DNA of 64,000 nt, taken from contig CANLUS010000005.1 of the NCBI GenBank assembly GCA_947494325.1, positions 62,001-126,000 of the forward strand. The letters run 5' to 3'. This DNA comes from an uncultured Flavobacteriaceae bacterium. GTDB taxonomy: Bacteria > Bacteroidota > Bacteroidia > Flavobacteriales > Flavobacteriaceae. The stretch's first letter is position 1, and every line of letters starts with the position of its first letter. The position numbers were made by a program, and so were the translations under genes. Shown here piece after piece: positions 32,699 through 41,065 of this stretch. The notes under the pieces are model-generated. The model was not told the origin of the DNA and made no database searches. It saw only the letters and a list, made by a program, of their open reading frames with translations.

Positions 32699-34771
32699 AT
32701 GAAGTTAGGAATAGACATCGGAGGAACATTTACAGATTTTGTATTGTTCGATAATGAAAGTAATCAATTATATTTTGCGAAGACATTAACGACATATCCT
32801 GATCCGACCAAGGGTATTTTTAATGGCATTAAAGAGATTGAAGAGAAATTTAATTTTACGGTAAAAAATATGGATGGTATTGTGCATGGCACGACCTTAG
32901 TAACGAATGCCGTTATTGAGCGCAAAGGCGCAAAAACGGCTTTTATTACAACAAAAGGTTTTGAAGATATATTAGAAATAGGACGGGAAATGCGTTATGA
33001 TATTTATGACATTTTCTTAACAATGCCCAAACCTTTGATTCCAAGAAATTTAAGAATTGGCGTCTCAGAAAGAGTAGATATTGAGGGTAATGTAGTTACA
33101 CCATTAGATGAAGATGGAATGCAATCATTAGCAAATACTCTTAAAGAAAATGGTATTGAAGCAGTTGGCGTATGTTTGCTTAATTCTTTTGCTAATACAG
33201 CACATGAAAAAACATTAGGCAATTATTTGTCTAAACATGTGCCAGAGATGTACTACAGCTTATCTTCTGAAATCATGCCCGAAATTCGTGAATATGAAAG
33301 AAGTTCTGCTACCGCTATGAACGCATATGTACAGCCTATTACGGATAAGTATCTAAAAGATTTTGAAACACAATTGCGAACAGCTGGCTTTCATGGAAAT
33401 ATTAATATTATGATTTCTAGTGGAAGGTTAACCACGATTGATGGTGCTCGAAAATCACCAATTCATTTGTTAGAATCGGGCCCCGCAGGGGGCGCGATGG
33501 CTGGTGTTTTCTATGGAAAACATTTAGGTGAAGAAAACCTCCTGTGTTTTGATATGGGAGGTACTACAGCGAAAGCTTGTGTCATTTATGAAGGAAAACC
33601 AGAAATCACGAATCATTTTGAAGCTGGTCGTGTAAAACGATTTAAAAAAGGTAGCGGACTACCAGTACGTATTCCTGTCATTGATTTAATAGAAATTGGT
33701 GCCGGAGGCGGCAGTATTGCCCGCGTAAACAACATAGGACTACTAACCGTAGGTCCAGATAGCGCCTCATCAACACCGGGTCCTGCGTGTTACAATTTAG
33801 GCGGAGATGATCCAACAGTTACTGACGCCGATTTAGTATTAGGTTATTTAAATGCCGATTACTTTCTTGGCGGTGAAATGAAATTGAGTGTTGATGCCGC
33901 AAGAAAAGCAATTGAGACGAAATTGGCAAAACCTATGGGCATCTCCATAGAGGAGGCAGCGATGGGTGTTCATAGAATTGTGAATGAAAATATGGCGAAT
34001 GCGGCTCGTGTTCACGTACTGGAAAAAGGAATGGATCCACGACATTTTAATATGATTGGATTTGGCGGGGCCGGTCCTGTACACTCTTTTGGAGTAGCTA
34101 AACTATTAAATACAAAACGCTTAATTATTCCGGTCGGTGCAGGAGTAACATCTGCGATTGGTTTTTTAGTATCACCAGTTGCTAGTGAGAAAATTCATAG
34201 CTACATTTCAGAATTGAAAACATTAAACTGGAATGAGGTAAACGACTTTCTTACAGAGATGGAAGAAGCCGGATACAAATTCTTAGAAAAATCAAATATT
34301 GAGAGAAAAGATGCTATTGTTAAACGTGTTGTAGAAATGCGTTACTATGGCCAAGGTCATGAAATCACAATAGATCTGCCAGAAGGAATTTTGAGTGAAA
34401 AGGATGTTGTTGAAATTCAAAAACGTTTTATAAAAGAATATGAATTCCGCTACAATCGATCGATTGAAGGTATGCAGCTAGAAATGGTTACATGGCGCGT
34501 TGTGGTGCAAGGCCCCACACCTGAGATGAAAGTGAAGCAGTTTTCTGACTCAGCGAGTGAGGAAGAATCGTATAAAGGAACACGTAAAGTATATTTTGAA
34601 GAAACTGGTTATTTAGACTGTCCAGTGTATAATAGATATGCTTTGAAATCAAACGAGAAGTTTTACGGCCCGGCAATTATTGAAGAAACTGAAAGTACAA
34701 CCGTTATAGGTGTCAATACAACCATTCAGGTAGATAAAGATAAAAACATCCTTATAGATTTACATCAGTAA
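32699..34771 (+). CDS. Hydantoinase/oxoprolinase subunit A
   Basis: 690 residues, the normal size of HyuA/OplA proteins. The N-terminal ATPase part starts KLGIDIGGTFTDFVLFD, with a second phosphate motif LCFDMGGTTAKACVI and the conserved LLESGPAGGAMAG and EIGAGGGSIARV. With subunit B the family hydrolyses lactams, imides or hydantoins using ATP (5-oxoprolinase, N-methylhydantoinase, caprolactamase) or carboxylates ketones (acetone or acetophenone carboxylase). The B subunit at 36311 lacks the extra carboxylase subunits, and none is nearby, so ring opening of a lactam or imide is favoured. A maleimide-like or pyrrolinone ring would fit the hydratases that follow in the pathway. Confidence 0.93.
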   Translation: MKLGIDIGGTFTDFVLFDNESNQLYFAKTLTTYPDPTKGIFNGIKEIEEKFNFTVKNMDGIVHGTTLVTNAVIERKGAKTAFITTKGFEDILEIGREMRYDIYDIFLTMPKPLIPRNLRIGVSERVDIEGNVVTPLDEDGMQSLANTLKENGIEAVGVCLLNSFANTAHEKTLGNYLSKHVPEMYYSLSSEIMPEIREYERSSATAMNAYVQPITDKYLKDFETQLRTAGFHGNINIMISSGRLTTIDGARKSPIHLLESGPAGGAMAGVFYGKHLGEENLLCFDMGGTTAKACVIYEGKPEITNHFEAGRVKRFKKGSGLPVRIPVIDLIEIGAGGGSIARVNNIGLLTVGPDSASSTPGPACYNLGGDDPTVTDADLVLGYLNADYFLGGEMKLSVDAARKAIETKLAKPMGISIEEAAMGVHRIVNENMANAARVHVLEKGMDPRHFNMIGFGGAGPVHSFGVAKLLNTKRLIIPVGAGVTSAIGFLVSPVASEKIHSYISELKTLNWNEVNDFLTEMEEAGYKFLEKSNIERKDAIVKRVVEMRYYGQGHEITIDLPEGILSEKDVVEIQKRFIKEYEFRYNRSIEGMQLEMVTWRVVVQGPTPEMKVKQFSDSASEEESYKGTRKVYFEETGYLDCPVYNRYALKSNEKFYGPAIIEETESTTVIGVNTTIQVDKDKNILIDLHQ

Positions 34772-34776
34772 ATATT

Positions 34777-36207
34777 ATGATGAAATATGATATTCTTATA
34801 GTGGGTGCAGGCACAGCTGGAATGAGCTGTGCCATTAACGCTGCTCAGCGCGGATTGAAAGTTGGGGTGGTTGAAAAGTCAGATTATTATGGCGGTGCGT
34901 TGCATTGGTCTGGTGGTCATATGAGTGCCGGAGGGACGCGTCTTCAAAAAGAACAAGGTATTGAGGATTCGATTGAGAAACATCTAGATGAAATCTATCA
35001 AATTAATAACAAGTCGGGAGATCACCATCTAATCGAAAAGGCGGTGAATGAAGCCCCCGAAACTATTAAATGGTTAGACGATAATGGTATGGAATGGGCA
35101 CCTGAATGTCCAAGGATAATTTATGGTCATGTAGCATATAAAACGCCTCGTACTATTTATGGTCCAGACAAAGCAATGAGTATTTATAAAGTAATGGCAC
35201 CTTTATGGGATGAGCAAGTCTCTAAAGGAAATATTGAATGTCATTTTAATAATACATTTACAGGTCTCGATACATCCAATGGACGTTTTGATGCGGTTAT
35301 TTGTAACACACCTGATGGTGAGTGCCGCTATGCAGGTAGACATATTATAATAACCTCCGGAGGCTACGGAAGCAATCCTGCCTATTTTCAAGAAAAGCAT
35401 CCAGGCATTCCTTTAGTAAGTTCTTGCTATCCAACGGCCACGGCCGATGGGCATGTAATTCTAGAAAAGCAAGGAGCAAAATTTCGTTTCGGGACCTATC
35501 ATTTACCCAGCTTAGGAGGAATGGAAGAGGAAGAAGGAAGCGGACGATGCGATTTTAATAAAGCGTGGGCGATGGTACTAACATCTGTTTATAGGAACCC
35601 AAGAGATATTTATGTGAATGCAAACGGAGAACGCTTTATCGCTGAAGATGAAGTGGATCCTGAGAAGCGAGAATTGGCAACTATGCAGCAACCAGATTGG
35701 TGTTTTTGGGTAATTTTTGACGAGGATGGATTAATTTCGAATGACGAAAACGGAAATCATAATCCAATCATTATTGGAAGAACTATTAGTGAAATGAAAG
35801 CTGAAGCCGAGAAGGAAAATGCTTTGTGTATGGCAGATACTATAGAAACATTGGCACATAAGACTGGACTTCCGGTAGGAACACTTGAGAAAACTATTGC
35901 AAAATATAACGGGATGGTGGATAATAAGAAGGATCCCGATTTTGGAAGAACTTATTTAGAAGATCCGATTCGTAAGGCCCCGTTTTACGCGTTGAAAGTG
36001 CATGCATCTGTATTAGTGACATTTGGGGGTATTAAAGTTGATAAAGATTTAAGAGTACTAGATGCCGAAGGATCTCCAATGAATGGATTGTATGCTGCGG
36101 GAGAAGTATTAGGGTTGGGAGCGACTAGTGGAAGTTCATTTTGTAGCGGAATGGCGATTACTCCAGCACTAAGTTTCGGTCGGATTTTAGGAAGAACACT
36201 TTCTTAA
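34777..36207 (+). CDS. FAD-binding flavoprotein of the fumarate reductase/tricarballylate dehydrogenase type
   Basis: 476 residues. The dinucleotide fold is at the N-terminus (DILIVGAGTAGMSCAINAAQRG, VEKSDYYGGALHWSGGHMSAGG) and the C-terminal FAD cap is GLYAAGEVLGLGATSGSSF. The middle capping domain has IYVNANGERFIAED, typical of the FAD_binding_2 family (fumarate reductase, urocanate reductase, tricarballylate dehydrogenase, 3-ketosteroid desaturase). Such enzymes add or remove two hydrogens across a C-C bond beside a carbonyl. No signal peptide is seen, so it is cytoplasmic. It is placed between the A and B subunits of the hydantoinase, 5 nt after A. Its acceptor and substrate are unknown. 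Confidence 0.9.
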   Translation: MMKYDILIVGAGTAGMSCAINAAQRGLKVGVVEKSDYYGGALHWSGGHMSAGGTRLQKEQGIEDSIEKHLDEIYQINNKSGDHHLIEKAVNEAPETIKWLDDNGMEWAPECPRIIYGHVAYKTPRTIYGPDKAMSIYKVMAPLWDEQVSKGNIECHFNNTFTGLDTSNGRFDAVICNTPDGECRYAGRHIIITSGGYGSNPAYFQEKHPGIPLVSSCYPTATADGHVILEKQGAKFRFGTYHLPSLGGMEEEEGSGRCDFNKAWAMVLTSVYRNPRDIYVNANGERFIAEDEVDPEKRELATMQQPDWCFWVIFDEDGLISNDENGNHNPIIIGRTISEMKAEAEKENALCMADTIETLAHKTGLPVGTLEKTIAKYNGMVDNKKDPDFGRTYLEDPIRKAPFYALKVHASVLVTFGGIKVDKDLRVLDAEGSPMNGLYAAGEVLGLGATSGSSFCSGMAITPALSFGRILGRTLS

Positions 36208-36282
36208 AGACAACAAATCGGAATAAAAGTATTGTGATGACAATAATTTTAAAAATATTAACAGTAACAAATTAAAAAAAAT

Positions 36283-36299
36283 AGTTAACTTAGTTAACT
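36283..36299. promoter_or_regulatory. Single operator before hydantoinase subunit B (site 5)
   Basis: AGTTAAC-N3-GTTAACT, identical in both half-sites to the core of site 1; the perfect arms extend one base each side (36282-36300). It ends 11 nt before the ATG of subunit B. A perfect -7 match TAATTTTG occupies 36299-36306, as in site 1, so a transcript would start almost at the ATG. The site divides the 103-nt gap and may drive or block a second promoter for the second half of the island. Confidence 0.82.
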
Positions 36300-36310
36300 A
36301 ATTTTGAATT

Positions 36311-37930
36311 ATGCAAGAAACGAAGACAACATTTGATCCAATTGCTCTAAGTATTCTGTGGTCAAGACTAATCAGTATTGTTGATGAAGCGGGTACGACA
36401 TTGCAGCGAACGTCTTTTTCTACAGTAACGAGGGAAAGTAATGATTTTGCAGTAGTTTTAATGGATAAAAAAGGGCGTTCTATTGCGCAATCGAGCGTAT
36501 CAGTACCATCGTTTTTAGGCGTTTTACCAATTTTGACAAAAGCATTATTAAAAGATTACTTTCCAGAAGATACATGGAATGATGGCGACGTCGTTATGAC
36601 CAACGATCCATGGTTATGTGCTGGTCACAAACCAGATATTGGTATTGTTTCTCCTATTTTTCATCAAAAAAAATTGATTGGTTTTATCGGTACAATTGCC
36701 CATTCACCCGATATGGGAGGTCAACTCTGGGGTGCAGGTACCAGAGACTTATATGAAGAAGGCTTAATGGTACCACCAACAAAGTTGATTTCTAAAGGTG
36801 TTCCAAACCAAACACTGTTTAATATTTTAGAACAAAATGTAAGGGCTGCTGATCAAACTGTTGGAGATATAAGGGCGCAGGTTGCTGCCAATGATCAAGG
36901 TATTAAATCATTGATGAAATTGATGGAAGAAAATGATTTAGATGACCTTCAAGAGTTGGCAGATGCTGTAATTAATGCTTCCGAAAAAGCAATGCGAGAG
37001 GCCTTACTAGCTGCTCCAGATGGTAGCTATAGTTATTCCTATGATACGGATGGAGATGGTCTTGGTACAGGTTGTCATTTTGAAATTACAATTACTATAA
37101 AAGGTGATGAAATTGTTGCTGATTATACTGGTACTTCAGGGGCACATTATATGAGTATCAATGCAGTATTAAATTATACATTCGCGTACACGGCTTATCC
37201 CATTAAGTGTGCTTTTAGCCCTGATGTACCGAACAATGATGGATCTTTTTACCCCATCACCGTGACAGCGCCTAAGGGATGTTTGGTTAATGCACAAAAA
37301 CCAGTGCCGTTAGGAGCTCGAAATGTGACGGGCAATATGTTACATTCGGTTGTTTTTGGTGCCTTAGCGAAAGCAGTACCCGAGCAAGTGCAAGCGGATT
37401 GCGGAAGTGCTTGCTGGTGTATAGTATTGAATGGTGAACATAAAGGAAAAGAATTTGTAGAGTACTTTTTCTTAAACGGAGGTTATGGAGCCAGACCTAA
37501 CATGGACGGTGAGCATGTATTGAGTTTTCCTACCAACGTGGCTAATGTGCCAATAGAAGTATTAGAAACTGATGTGGCAGTGCTAGTAACCGAAAAATCC
37601 CTTATCCCAAATTCAGCGGGTAGCGGAAAATATCGAGGAGGTCTAGGACAGCGTTTTAGCTTTAAAAATATAGGCGAAAATGCAATTAATGTATCCATGG
37701 TTGCCGAAAAAACTGTAACTTCAGCTAAGGGATTATTAGAAGGAAAAGATGGACAGATGGGATCTGTGAAAATTAGACCAGAACGCGAATTTCCATCAAA
37801 AGGATTAGATAAATTATTTCCTGGCGAGGAACTAATTTTAACCTTACCAGGAGGGGCGGGCTATGGTAATCCAGCAGAAAGAGATAAAAAATCAATAGAA
37901 CAGGATATTGCTTTGGGATACGTTTCATAG
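36311..37930 (+). CDS. Hydantoinase/oxoprolinase subunit B
   Basis: 539 residues, typical for HyuB. The family start FDPIALSILWSRLISIVDEAG, TLQRTSFSTVTRESNDF, the metal/substrate block NDPWLCAGHKPDIGIVSP and FIGTIAHSPDMGG, and the C-terminal GGLGQRFSFKN and TLPGGAGYGNP are all present. Subunit B carries the hydrolytic site; ATP use is by subunit A at 32699. Here the pair is split by a flavoprotein gene and a separate operator, an unusual layout since A and B genes are normally adjacent or fused. The ATG at 36311 gives the expected family N-terminus, so a later start is unlikely. Confidence 0.93.
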   Translation: MQETKTTFDPIALSILWSRLISIVDEAGTTLQRTSFSTVTRESNDFAVVLMDKKGRSIAQSSVSVPSFLGVLPILTKALLKDYFPEDTWNDGDVVMTNDPWLCAGHKPDIGIVSPIFHQKKLIGFIGTIAHSPDMGGQLWGAGTRDLYEEGLMVPPTKLISKGVPNQTLFNILEQNVRAADQTVGDIRAQVAANDQGIKSLMKLMEENDLDDLQELADAVINASEKAMREALLAAPDGSYSYSYDTDGDGLGTGCHFEITITIKGDEIVADYTGTSGAHYMSINAVLNYTFAYTAYPIKCAFSPDVPNNDGSFYPITVTAPKGCLVNAQKPVPLGARNVTGNMLHSVVFGALAKAVPEQVQADCGSACWCIVLNGEHKGKEFVEYFFLNGGYGARPNMDGEHVLSFPTNVANVPIEVLETDVAVLVTEKSLIPNSAGSGKYRGGLGQRFSFKNIGENAINVSMVAEKTVTSAKGLLEGKDGQMGSVKIRPEREFPSKGLDKLFPGEELILTLPGGAGYGNPAERDKKSIEQDIALGYVS

Positions 37931-37966
37931 CAATAATTTTAATATAATGTCTAATAGTTAGAAAAT

Positions 37967-39151
37967 ATGGCAAAGAATTTAACCCCAGTTTGGAATAAGG
38001 TAGCAAAGCATGCCATGCTACCAGAAACAACACATGATGAGCGCGCGCGGTATAATTTCTTATCGAACTTAAACAAACATCTTGCGCATGTTTCACATGG
38101 CACGAAAACGGCTTATGAAACTCGCGTTGTGCCAAAATTTAGAAAGAAACACGGTCGTGATATACAGAATAGAACCGAGTTAAAAGAGGCAATTGAAAAA
38201 GATCCGCATTACCAAATTTGGTCTTCTTTACGGAGAAGTACAATGGAAATGCGTCAGCAAGCGGGCCGATCTTTAACCTTACGTCAAGCAACATCCTTAC
38301 GTGATAAAGCTTCAGCATTAAATGAAGGGAAATCTACGTTGGTATTAAACCCTGAAGTCAAGGTTCCTGAGTATTTATTGGCAGTAGATAATCATATCAT
38401 GCCTGGGAGCTACCATACTGAATTATTAGAAGGAGATGTGACTCCTGCTGCTAATTATGATTCTGGAATTTTTGTCACGACTGCTGGTTTAATTGGTCGT
38501 TATAATGACGGTGGTGGAAAAGCAATTACGACATGGGTACGACAAAATTATCCAGAATTTAAACCAAAGCGAATTCTAGATATTGGTTGTGGTTTGGGTC
38601 ATAATGTGCTGCCAATTGCTAAGGCCTATCCGGATGCTGAAATTATAGCAATTGATACAGGGGCTCCTATGTTGAGATATGGCCATGCTCGTGCCATGGA
38701 TTTAGGATATAAAAACGTAACTTTTATGCAGATGGATGCAGCAAAAACAATCTTTGAAGATGAGTCTTTTGATTGGATTCAATCTACAATGTTTTTGCAT
38801 GAAACAGGAGGGAAGTCTATTTATAATATTATGGATGAGGTATATCGTTTACTCAAACCAGGAGGATTGACGCTTCATATTGAACAACCTCAATATACTG
38901 ATGACATGTCTGAATATGAGAAGTTCATGCGAGATTGGGATGCCTTGAATAATTCTGAGCCCTACTGGTCAAAAATGCATGATATTGACCCTGTAGAACT
39001 GATGGCAGCATCGGGATTCAAAAAAGAAGATTTTATGCAGATTGGCGCTAAAGCGGAAAACGATTTAATTGAAGGCGGCGTTAATGAAGAAGAACCAGAA
39101 GATTTTGGAAGATCCCCAATTTGGAATGTATTTGGAGCAATTAAAAAATAA
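37967..39151 (+). CDS. SAM-dependent methyltransferase with unknown N-terminal region
   Basis: 394 residues. A class I methyltransferase core occupies about residues 195-330: motif I ILDIGCGLGHNVLPIAKAYP, acidic ribose-binding IIAIDTGAPML, then FMQMDAAKTIFEDESFD and LLKPGGLTLHIEQPQ. The first 190 residues are charged, helix-rich and match nothing I know. They include HDERARYNFLSNLNKHLAHVS and a Lys/Arg-rich patch, and may bind substrate or a partner. The methyl acceptor is unknown; carboxyl, O- or C-methylation of an intermediate are all possible. Spacing is 36 nt from subunit B and 3 nt from the next small gene, so it belongs to the operon. Confidence 0.85.
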   Translation: MAKNLTPVWNKVAKHAMLPETTHDERARYNFLSNLNKHLAHVSHGTKTAYETRVVPKFRKKHGRDIQNRTELKEAIEKDPHYQIWSSLRRSTMEMRQQAGRSLTLRQATSLRDKASALNEGKSTLVLNPEVKVPEYLLAVDNHIMPGSYHTELLEGDVTPAANYDSGIFVTTAGLIGRYNDGGGKAITTWVRQNYPEFKPKRILDIGCGLGHNVLPIAKAYPDAEIIAIDTGAPMLRYGHARAMDLGYKNVTFMQMDAAKTIFEDESFDWIQSTMFLHETGGKSIYNIMDEVYRLLKPGGLTLHIEQPQYTDDMSEYEKFMRDWDALNNSEPYWSKMHDIDPVELMAASGFKKEDFMQIGAKAENDLIEGGVNEEEPEDFGRSPIWNVFGAIKK

Positions 39152-39154
39152 GAA

Positions 39155-39517
39155 ATGGAAGAAGAGTTAGATTATATAAAATTAGCATCGAATAAATCGA
39201 AAGGAAAACGTCCCTATTTTCATGATGATCATGCGGTAGAACGGGTATTGAATATAACGATGGCTATTGCAGGTGAACTGGCGGTAATTAGAGAGCGTAT
39301 GGATAGTATTGAACGCCTTTTAGAAAAAAATGGAACAGTTTCCAGAGAAGATATTGAGAACTTTGTACCTGAAACACCAGAACAAGAAGAACAACGTCAG
39401 TCATGGCATAGTGAGTATATTTCGAGGGTGCTGCGCATCGTTCAGCAAGAACAGGAAGAGATGGAAAATCCAGATAAAAGTATAGAGGAGATTGCCAACG
39501 ATATAAATGAAATGTAA
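39155..39517 (+). CDS. Small acidic protein of unknown function
   Basis: 120 residues, rich in Glu, Asp and Arg, with strong helix or coiled-coil character (about 30-65 and 80-118: IAGELAVIRERMDSIERLLEK, QEEQRQSWHSEYISRVLRI). The central segment GTVSREDIENFVPE may be a linker. I do not recognise a family. It starts 3 nt after the methyltransferase gene and its stop overlaps the next start by one base. It might be a small partner subunit of the methyltransferase, which is suggested by position only. Confidence 0.7.
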   Translation: MEEELDYIKLASNKSKGKRPYFHDDHAVERVLNITMAIAGELAVIRERMDSIERLLEKNGTVSREDIENFVPETPEQEEQRQSWHSEYISRVLRIVQQEQEEMENPDKSIEEIANDINEM

Positions 39518-39942
39518 TGGCCGAATTACACGACAGAATAACGAAATTTTTCAATGCGATTATTGCGGAGAATATTGAAGAAATTAAGAATGGATATGTG
39601 CAAGATGAAAGAACTTATGTTGTTCTTGAAGGGCCAAGATATAGCACAAAAGGATACTCAATGATCGCAAAAGGATGGGGAGACTTTACAACCTCACCGA
39701 TTGCCATGACTAAAATAGTTTGGACAGAAGGCCCATTTGAAGAAATTATTGGAGATATGGGATGGATTAGTGGAATCACAGAATTATATCTGAACGTAAA
39801 TGGGAAGGAAGTTTTTAATACTTTTCGTTCATCTTTTGTTTTCAAACGGGAGGACAATGATTGGAAGATTCGCCACGAACATGTATCTGCGCCACATCCT
39901 GACCCGTATGGAGTTGGCGATTGGTTAAAGAAAGATAAATAA
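39517..39942 (+). CDS. SnoaL/NTF2-like protein
   Basis: 141 residues without a signal peptide. The pattern is that of NTF2-like proteins: a first helix AELHDRITKFFNAIIAENIEEI, YVVLEGPRYSTKGYSMIAKGWGDF, then beta strands EIIGDMGWISGITELYLNV and SSFVFKREDNDWKIRHEHVSAP. The last is the typical DUF4440/SnoaL_3 closing motif (W-K-I-x-H-x-H). Small-molecule isomerases, cyclases and hydratases occur in the family. It differs from the secreted NTF2-like protein at 51-485. It overlaps the preceding stop by one base and lies 18 nt before the second CpeT-like gene. Confidence 0.8.
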   Translation: MAELHDRITKFFNAIIAENIEEIKNGYVQDERTYVVLEGPRYSTKGYSMIAKGWGDFTTSPIAMTKIVWTEGPFEEIIGDMGWISGITELYLNVNGKEVFNTFRSSFVFKREDNDWKIRHEHVSAPHPDPYGVGDWLKKDK

Positions 39943-39960
39943 TTATCAAAATACTACTAT

Positions 39961-41052
39961 ATGAAGCCCGTTAAAAAAACAATGATAACCCTTATTTTTT
40001 TAATGGGTTTTTTAATTGGTCATTGTCAAAAAAAAGAAAAACCATTGGCTAGTTCACCCTCAATGGGAACAACATCTAAAACTAGTGTAAATCGATTGAG
40101 TACTACCGTAGAACCTAATAGGAAGTTTTCTTATGTTGAGCGTGAATTGGACTACTTAAAATATATTTGGGAAGGTGAATACGACAACGTTGAGCAATTA
40201 GATTTTGATAAAATTCAGCGTAAAGATGATGCTAAAAAAGCAGTTCATGAACGTGTTCATGTTTCAGTACGACCATTTCAAAATTCAAATTTTGGTGTTG
40301 GAGCTGTCTACATCGAAGAGTATAGAAACAATGATCCAACCGTCATTACTCGGCAGGTTATTTATCAACTATTGCCTGATGATAAAGAGAAAGCAATACG
40401 TGTGAAGGTATTTCATTTTATAGATAGGATGCCGATTTTGTCGAATAATAGAAGTTTTGGAGAGATTGCCAATCTAACTCCAAATTCTAATAGATTGGTC
40501 CTAGGTTGTGAAATGCTACTCAGAAGAGTTGGAAATGGATTCGTGGCAAAAACAATTAATAAAACCTGTATTCAAAAGAATCGTACAACTATTGATTATC
40601 AATTTAGGGTTTCAGAAGATAATTTTAGTTTTCAAGAAATTACCTATGTTTCAAATAAGCGGTTACCTGATGATATGCAGACAAATGCTTATTCCTTAGA
40701 AAAAGCCAGATGTTTTACGTGCATGATAGATTTTCCTAACAATACAAACGGAAGACCTACTGAAACAAAATATTACATTGATATTTATGATCAAGGAGGG
40801 ACGTTTAATTTTGATTATCCTGATGGGCGCAATATGTCTTTTGGAATGCGTAATACTTGGTCTTTCGGTATGCATAGAGAAACATTTGTTATCTATATTA
40901 TAGATATAAATACAAAGAAAACCTTAGTATATTCTTGGGGTGAGCCTGGTGCAGATCGTATTGGTTTTAATCCGGGTTGGATTAGAGCGCAATGCGATTT
41001 AAAAACACCTCGAAATGTAAAATTACAACAAGAATTGCGGCCAAAATCTTAA
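39961..41052 (+). CDS. CpeT/CpcT-like protein with extra C-terminal domain (copy 2)
   Basis: 363 residues. A signal-like hydrophobic start (ITLIFLMGFLIGHCQ) may end in a lipobox at Cys23. About residues 58-215 are CpeT-like: LKYIWEGEYDNVEQ, GAVYIEEYRNNDPTV, VIYQLLPDDKEKAIRVKVFHF, then LVLGCEMLLRRVGNGFVAKT with a Cys-containing strand. Residues 240-355 form an additional beta-rich part (ARCFTCMIDFPNNTNG, YYIDIYDQGGTFNF, TFVIYIIDINTKK) not found in the first copy at 23442. CpeT relatives bind phycobilins in cyanobacteria (family knowledge). It is the last gene of the plus-strand operon and converges on the LacI-type gene 13 nt away. Confidence 0.75.
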   Translation: MKPVKKTMITLIFLMGFLIGHCQKKEKPLASSPSMGTTSKTSVNRLSTTVEPNRKFSYVERELDYLKYIWEGEYDNVEQLDFDKIQRKDDAKKAVHERVHVSVRPFQNSNFGVGAVYIEEYRNNDPTVITRQVIYQLLPDDKEKAIRVKVFHFIDRMPILSNNRSFGEIANLTPNSNRLVLGCEMLLRRVGNGFVAKTINKTCIQKNRTTIDYQFRVSEDNFSFQEITYVSNKRLPDDMQTNAYSLEKARCFTCMIDFPNNTNGRPTETKYYIDIYDQGGTFNFDYPDGRNMSFGMRNTWSFGMHRETFVIYIIDINTKKTLVYSWGEPGADRIGFNPGWIRAQCDLKTPRNVKLQQELRPKS

Positions 41053-41065
41053 TAAAAAGTCATGA

